Part shown: positions 59,001 to 64,000 of the stretch, piece by piece
Layout: every line of letters starts with the position of its first letter
How positions within the stretch are numbered: position 1 is the stretch's first letter
Assembly: GCA_001414485.1 (NCBI GenBank)
Contig: LLEY01000012.1
Location: 124,001 to 188,000 of the forward strand
Length of the DNA stretch: 64,000 nt
Origin: Calycina herbarum
Taxonomy: Eukaryota; Ascomycota; Leotiomycetes; Helotiales; Pezizellaceae
Direction of reading: 5' to 3'
Notes under the pieces: model-generated
Told to the model about the DNA's origin: nothing
Databases searched by the model: none
Seen by the model: only the letters and a program-made list of their open reading frames with translations
Translations under genes and position numbers: made by a program

Positions 59001-60900
59001 TAGTAAGTAGCCCTTTAGTCGACATCTTATATAGTAGGGAATATCTAAGGGTATCTGTTCCTTCTAGCTGTATTTTATGGTTGTAATATCGGTGAGGTGG
59101 TAGGGTATCTGAAGCTTCCTTTAAGAATACGTCTATAAAATCTGCGTACTTCTCTAGAACCTCTAGTGTTGCTGTACGATCCTCTTCTTATCTAGCTATG
59201 ATGCTGTTAATCTCGTATAAGCTGGTAGTGAACATCTCGCTATCTTCCTGAAGTAAATAGTAGTGTATTCTTACTGCGGATATAGTAGAGATGTTAATTA
59301 TCGTAGAAGGTTCTTGCTTTAGAAAGGGCTTTCGTCGATAGACTAAGGTAAGTACTTTCTTAGGTAATCCCTCGAGTTCCTGTTTTATAATCCGGTATTG
59401 TACTTGTATAGAAGACTGGTGGTTGCTTTCGTAGATCGTAGGTACGTATTCTAGATGTTCTATTATATAGAGTTCTAGAATAGATCGGCTATTCTATCTC
59501 TGTAATTCGTCTGTTTCTATTGCAAGGTTACGAGCGTCTGCCTAATTCTGGTGAAAGAGCGTAGGGTCCTTAGGACGAATAGCTTCGCGTGAGAGGGGGG
59601 TAGGCTGCTGAGTAGAGAAGTGAGGCTTGAGTTCCTCTAGCTAGAGTAACTTTTGATAAGTTACGTCGATATTAATATAAAAGTATTTAAAGAATTTTCA
59701 GCCGAGGATGACGTCGTGTAATCCTAGGTCTAGTAGAATAAAGGGTATGTTAAAGAATTTGCGGCTATCTAATATGTAATTAGAGAGGAGGTAGTAAGTA
59801 GCTTCTCCGCTAATCTCTCTGTTGTATCTGCGAATCTTTATAGGTGTAGGAAGTCTTTTTGTTTTAAGGTTATAGAACTTTGCTAAGTTGTAGCCGAATT
59901 AGGCGTCTATAAAAGAGAATGTATTTGCTCCTAGGTTACTAAGAGTAGTGGTTTATATACTATATCTATTGATTGTTATTATACTAGGTAAAGTAAACGC
60001 TTTTCTACTAACTAATAACCGTAGATTAATCTTAGAGAGATTAATCCTATATTTACCTAAGGTGGAGTCTTCTCTTAGGTATATTCGTTTCCTGACTTAG
60101 ATCCAGCTTCTTCTTCTTTCTCTAGCTCGCTTAAGTCTACCTTCTTATAGACTCTTGGCTATAGGCAGGACTTGATATGATAGCCGACTTCTCTATAGTT
60201 ATAACATATGTTAGTAGAGGGGTAAATGCTAGCTGTGTAAGTAGGAATTTCTAGAGAACGTGTAGCTATAGCCGTATTTATAGCTATAGTAGGTGGATAC
60301 TTGCTTACACGCTTTCTGGCCTTTTCTTCTATAATGTCTCGTAGGTCGTTGTCGACGTTACTAGTAAGAGTGTAAAAGAGGTTTATATCTCCCTTAGCTT
60401 GAAGTCTAACAACTGTAAGGGCTTGTCAGAGGTTAATGGTTAACTTGTTAAAAAGGTCGTTAATTCTGTCTTGCTTTAGAGCCCTAGACTTGTCTGCTAG
60501 CTTCTGGAACTTTGCTCGAAACTCGTAGAACGTCTCTTAAGCTATTCGTAGCTCTTAGTACTTCTTACGGGCCTCGTTACAAACGTACGGACTAACTGTA
60601 ATGTTGTAGAGGTAAGCTAGTATCTTGTTATAAGTAGTAAATCGGTCGTTAGTATCGAACTTATATTTTAGGTAAATATAATTACGTGCTTAGCTAGTAG
60701 TAGTATAATATACTAGATTCATCTTTACCTCCTTAGATTCGAAGTAGTTGGTATTAATATGTAGCTTTGCTATAATTTCAGTCTCTTAGATATTATATAT
60801 AATCTGGTCGTCTTTTATTATAAACGTACGTGGATTCTCTACTTTACTAGTCTTCTTAGAAGACTAGGTAGCAGGAGTGGATTAGGCAACCTTTTCAGCT
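56041..60900 (-). pseudogene. younger Gypsy gag-pol remnant
   Basis: Read leftward: gag with a CCHC zinc knuckle near 60200 (CYNCREVGYHIKSC); protease region about 60000-59650; reverse transcriptase with the catalytic YLDDILIYSS near 58600; RNase H near 57900-58070 (NYEIHNKEMLVIVRSL, then YTNHKALEYF); integrase core about 57500-56800; a chromodomain at about 56330-56480 (EVEEVLVSKT, then YYRLK.KGHNEDLD) and an Ala/Pro-rich end (ANPTADRPPKALPLWLEAYE) finishing at 56041. Only scattered TAG/TAA codons interrupt it, mostly at Trp or Gln sites. The gag start near 61300 (SNPFVHGNK…) adjoins the LTR. Confidence 0.82.
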
Positions 60901-61360
60901 TTGAGCTCTATAGGGGTATATTTACAGCGTGTGTGCATTTCTACTGCTTAAGAGGTAGATCTAGTATTAACTTTAAGGTAGTAGACCTTATCTATGAGAG
61001 TAGTTATCGTCTGAAGGATTTGTTGTAAGGCATCGTCGACTATAAGAGGAGGAGGTGACTTAGACTTTGCTACTGTAGAAGAGCTAGTAGTAGCCTTGCT
61101 AATAGGTAGAGGTGGTGGTGCTATAGCTCGGGAAGAGGTCTTAGTCTTTCGAGAGCTGGTGTTGATAGTAGGTGGTAAAGGTAAAGGTAAAGGTAGAGGC
61201 TCTTCGTCTGATTGCTTATCGAGCTGGCTAAGGGAGGAGTGTTGTAACTTGTTACCGTGTACGAAGGGATTTGCTATAAGGTGAATGTGTATGTTTTCGT
61301 TCGTTAGTTTTGGGATATTCGTATGCCTTCCTAGGCAAGAGTGTGAGTTTAGTTTTAGTA

Positions 61361-61541
61361 TGACGGCCCTCTACAAATGTACTAAAAGAGATGCTTGTAG
61401 AATGGTACCTGTATTCGAAGAAAACTAAACTAAAGAGAGAAGAGGAGAGTTGGTACGCTCTGTCTCTATTTATGTACACTAAGCGAGACTTCGGTAGAAC
61501 CTCGGCACGTGATCCAGTCGTATGTGACTGGGACTGTCACA
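61361..61541 (-). repeat. 5' LTR of the younger Gypsy
   Basis: 181 bp, ends GGGCCGTCA on the element strand, so it keeps the canonical CA that the other copy lost. Confidence 0.92.
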
Positions 61542-62657
61542 GTATATAGGTAAGAAGTATAGATACGCTAGATTATTTACTTAGAAGTAAACTCGTTACT
61601 TATATTAAAGATATTAAATAAGATAATAAGATTAATAACTAAAGTTAAGTACGAAGCTTCTATCTAATAATAGACGTGCTAGTCTTATATAGAACCTTTA
61701 TTCCCTAAGTATATATCGCTTATATCGCTTATATCACTTACGTCGCTTATAATTAAGACAACTAGAGCGATATAGGTAATCACGTTATATAACTATATAT
61801 AACTTCTAATAGTATTATAATAGTAAGATTCTAAAATCCTTAAATATCTTTCGTATTACTAACTTCCTTCTATATTACCTTCTATTCCCGGATATTATAC
61901 CTTGTCTTATTAGAACGCTGTCTAGACTACTTACTACGTAACCGTAGTTTGTAACAAATAGCGAGAGAGAAGGTGTTTTAAAAGCAGTAGATATAGCGAC
62001 GATATATACGCTATATAAGTAAAAGAAGACGAATAATATATTATAGTAGAGATTAAGAAATAGATTATTCGCAAAGAAGAAAGAAAGAGAGAAGCTCTTC
62101 CTTAGCTATTTATATATCTATAAAAGAGGATATCTACGATATTTATAATCTCGCTTAGCGAGCTACTTAGAAGCGAGCTTAAAAGTAAGCTTATTTACTA
62201 AATCAAAAACTCTTATAAGATCTTACGTCTCTAACGACTCTATATATCAACTTTGACTAAAGGTCTCTAGACTCTCTTCTTTAATTAAGAATAAGTAAGC
62301 TATCTATTAAGTATATAACGAGATACGTATAAGAAGAGAGGAAGACTTACTTTATAGTAACGTAGACACTGAAATAAACCGCTCTACTACTCTCTTCTCT
62401 CTCTTAGAGCTAAGTAAAGAGGTACTTATAAACACGGAAAGGAACTGCTCTTCTCTCTTTCTTCTAAACCTCTTCTCTTAGCTAGAAAGCCTGGATTCTT
62501 ACCTCTTCTCTCTATAAATAGACGAGGTCTTCTAAGATAATACTATTTCTAAGTTCTATAAATTAATATATATAAGTCTAGCGAGTACTAGAAGCTAGTA
62601 CTTTAACTTACTTACTCTAAGCGAGTAGATATAGTACTTATCTAAGAACTATATATT
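61542..62657. other. AT-rich repeat sequence, identity unresolved
   Basis: Continues the target of the younger Gypsy, so it should be the upstream part of the leftward gag element at 54480-55800. It has a short TATATCGCT repeat near 61715-61745 and AG/CT-rich tracts at 62050-62100 and 62330-62530. No protein motif was recognised. Confidence 0.4.
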
Positions 62658-62932
62658 TGTGATAGAACTATTAGGAATTGATCGGAATTGGAATTGCCGA
62701 GTCTACGTGCCGAATAGGATACGATACGGATGTTGTTTCAGGTTTTAGAAAAACCAGATAGCTTCTAGACTTACTATTGTCCGAACCTCTTGTAAATAGC
62801 TGCCTCCTCTCTATCGGGAAAGACTAATTTGGTCTTTTCCTTCGTATTAGAGCCTAGTATTCGGATATGTCATTCTATCGAACGCACTTCTATATGCCTC
62901 TTTTATAGTAGTATCTCTTTCGTGCTGTTATA
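62658..62932 (+). repeat. 5' LTR of the right-edge Gypsy
   Basis: About 60 bp shorter than the copy at 5208-5542 because of internal indels. The last third is the best conserved part. Confidence 0.82.
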
Positions 62933-64000
62933 TTAAAAGACTAAATTCGACTCTGCCGGGGACGGCCTGTTATAATATCTTACTCGAGCGTGCCGGCGTA
63001 CTTGCTTCGAATTCGATTCGGCCTAGATTCGGATTAGTATATCGATAACCTTAAATAGCTAGGTAATCAGAGACTACCTAGACGGCTAGTAATACCGGGG
63101 TTTGGTGTCTGAACAGTTAGCTAGTAAAATCGTAGGCGATTCTTACGTTAATAGGAGTGGACTACGCTGAGTACTCCTAAGACTCCTAATAACCCTCTCT
63201 GTGTAGGGATTGCTATATAAGATATAGACAGTCGACGATATATAGTTACCTGGAAGGCTCTCGAATCTACCCCTTAACCCCTCTGAACAGTATACGATAT
63301 GCTAGAATAAGGAGAGACCCTAGGTCCCTCTAAAGCTCCGCTTAAGAGCGTTAAGCAACCTACTAGGGAAGCTAGTAGACCCCTCTCCGAAAGGTCTACG
63401 AACCGTACTTACACGCCTAAAAACAAAAGGTCCTAGAAAGGAAAGTAACCTGCTCGAAACCCTAAAGACAACCGAGACTTTTCTAATGCGGACGAGATAC
63501 GGGGCGTAGTATAAGGCTTAGAAGAAAAACTTTAAGATAATAACAATCGGTTTATATAGTTGGAATTAATTATAAGCAAACTTAGGAATTAAATTAGAGA
63601 CCCTCAACCTCAACGATCCCGATCCGAGAACGACCCTCCTTCCCTTCTAAGTCCTATACTAGACCCCTTTCGCTTAAGAGATCCTGCCTCTGATGCCTTC
63701 CCTCGACGGCAGACTACCTTACTCGACTCCGAAGGTAGTCCGAATCCTATCCGACCTGCGAAAAGCAAGATTATAGAAAAGATTAAACCCTTAGATGACG
63801 GTATATCACCTATATACCGATAATAGAAGATATTAGTACGCGATAGACTACTAGTGAATGTCGATTATTATAATATAAGCCTGACTCGAAAGACCCTTAT
63901 ATAAGGAACAACTACTAGACTTGCTAGGAACTACCTTAAGCCTAGATATAAGTCTAAATCGATTTATATTGCTTTCTACGATTATTAAGATATAATTAAA
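62658..64000 (+). mobile_element. Gypsy retrotransposon, 5' part, runs off the window
   Basis: LTR at 62658-62932 (275 bp, starts TGTGATAG, ends CTGTTATA), the family of the solo LTR at 5208-5542. From about 63500 the plus frame codes a gag: SKIIEKIKPLDDGISPIYR, then KILVRDRLLVNVDYYNI and RNYLKPRYKSKSIYIAF, with TAG where Trp is expected. This matches the start of the fungal Gypsy gag domain. Pol would lie beyond 64000. Confidence 0.8.

Larger units (their letters stand above)
55865..61541 (-). mobile_element. younger chromodomain Gypsy retrotransposon with 181-bp LTRs
   Basis: A 5677-bp element, leftward. LTRs at 55865-56045 and 61361-61541 are identical at 176 of 181 positions; all five differences are transitions in the first 45 bp on the plus strand. 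Flanks ATATA and GTATA fit a 5-bp target duplication with one G-to-A change. Its GC content is far higher than its surroundings and its frames are less broken, so it arrived later. It is inserted in older Gypsy sequence. Confidence 0.9.

Noticed and set aside
61096..61284. 62-codon plus-strand frame with Gly/Lys repeats
   Set aside because: Antisense to the Pro/Leu-rich start of the leftward Gypsy gag.
1..64000. CRISPR array, prophage or bacterial operon structure
   Set aside because: No spaced direct repeats of that kind; introns, LTRs and RIP-type damage show a fungal nuclear genome.

Overview
The window looks like part of a filamentous ascomycete (Pezizomycotina) chromosome. Evidence: genes with several 45-90 nt GT-AG introns carrying CTAAC-type branch sites, a Zn2Cys6 regulator, a fungal DUF300 protein, an NCS1 permease, and a very AT-rich repeat block whose broken reading frames show the C-to-T/G-to-A pattern of RIP (Trp TGG to TAG, Gln CAG/CAA to TAG/TAA). 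The species cannot be named. No tRNA, rRNA or CRISPR array was recognised.

Layout. 1-12.9 kb is gene-poor. It holds a decayed C2H2-type gene (about 2.6-3.4 kb), a 2.5-kb pogo-type DNA transposon with perfect 40-bp inverted repeats (3576-6093) interrupted by a solo LTR (5208-5542), a decayed stretch (6.1-10.3 kb), and a small candidate gene near 10.4-11.2 kb. 12.9-31.5 kb is the gene-bearing part: DUF300/Hfl1-like membrane protein (+), GPI-anchored Ser/Thr-rich secreted protein (-), Zn2Cys6 regulator with an unexplained frameshift (-), short-chain dehydrogenase (-), NCS1 permease (-), and divergently from the permease an isochorismatase-amidase fusion (+). A broken C2H2 gene and a truncated orphan gene follow.

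The most interesting genes are the permease and the fusion. The fusion joins a biuret-hydrolase-like cysteine hydrolase (Asp27, Lys141, Cys174) to an allophanate-hydrolase-like amidase (Lys325, Ser399, Ser423). With the divergent NCS1 transporter and GATA-type sites between them, this looks like a compact nitrogen-scavenging unit (uptake, then two hydrolysis steps to ammonia). A 99-bp fragment of a related amidase 3' end sits at 45.5 kb, in a normal-GC island inside the repeat block.

31.5-64 kb is a nest of RIP-damaged transposons: a PIF-Harbinger element with both of its genes (31778-34518) inside a Gypsy gag; a chromodomain Gypsy with 376-bp LTRs and a CTTAG target duplication (36898-44532) holding two pogo elements, a long-TIR MITE and a solo LTR; a GC-normal island (44.6-46.1 kb); a foldback element; an inverted Gypsy 3' end; a Copia element (48.5-54.4 kb) ending in a 70-bp palindrome; a Gypsy gag fragment; a younger chromodomain Gypsy with 181-bp LTRs (55865-61541); and the 5' LTR and gag of another Gypsy running off the right edge. 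Target duplications and empty sites allow the order of many insertions to be read.
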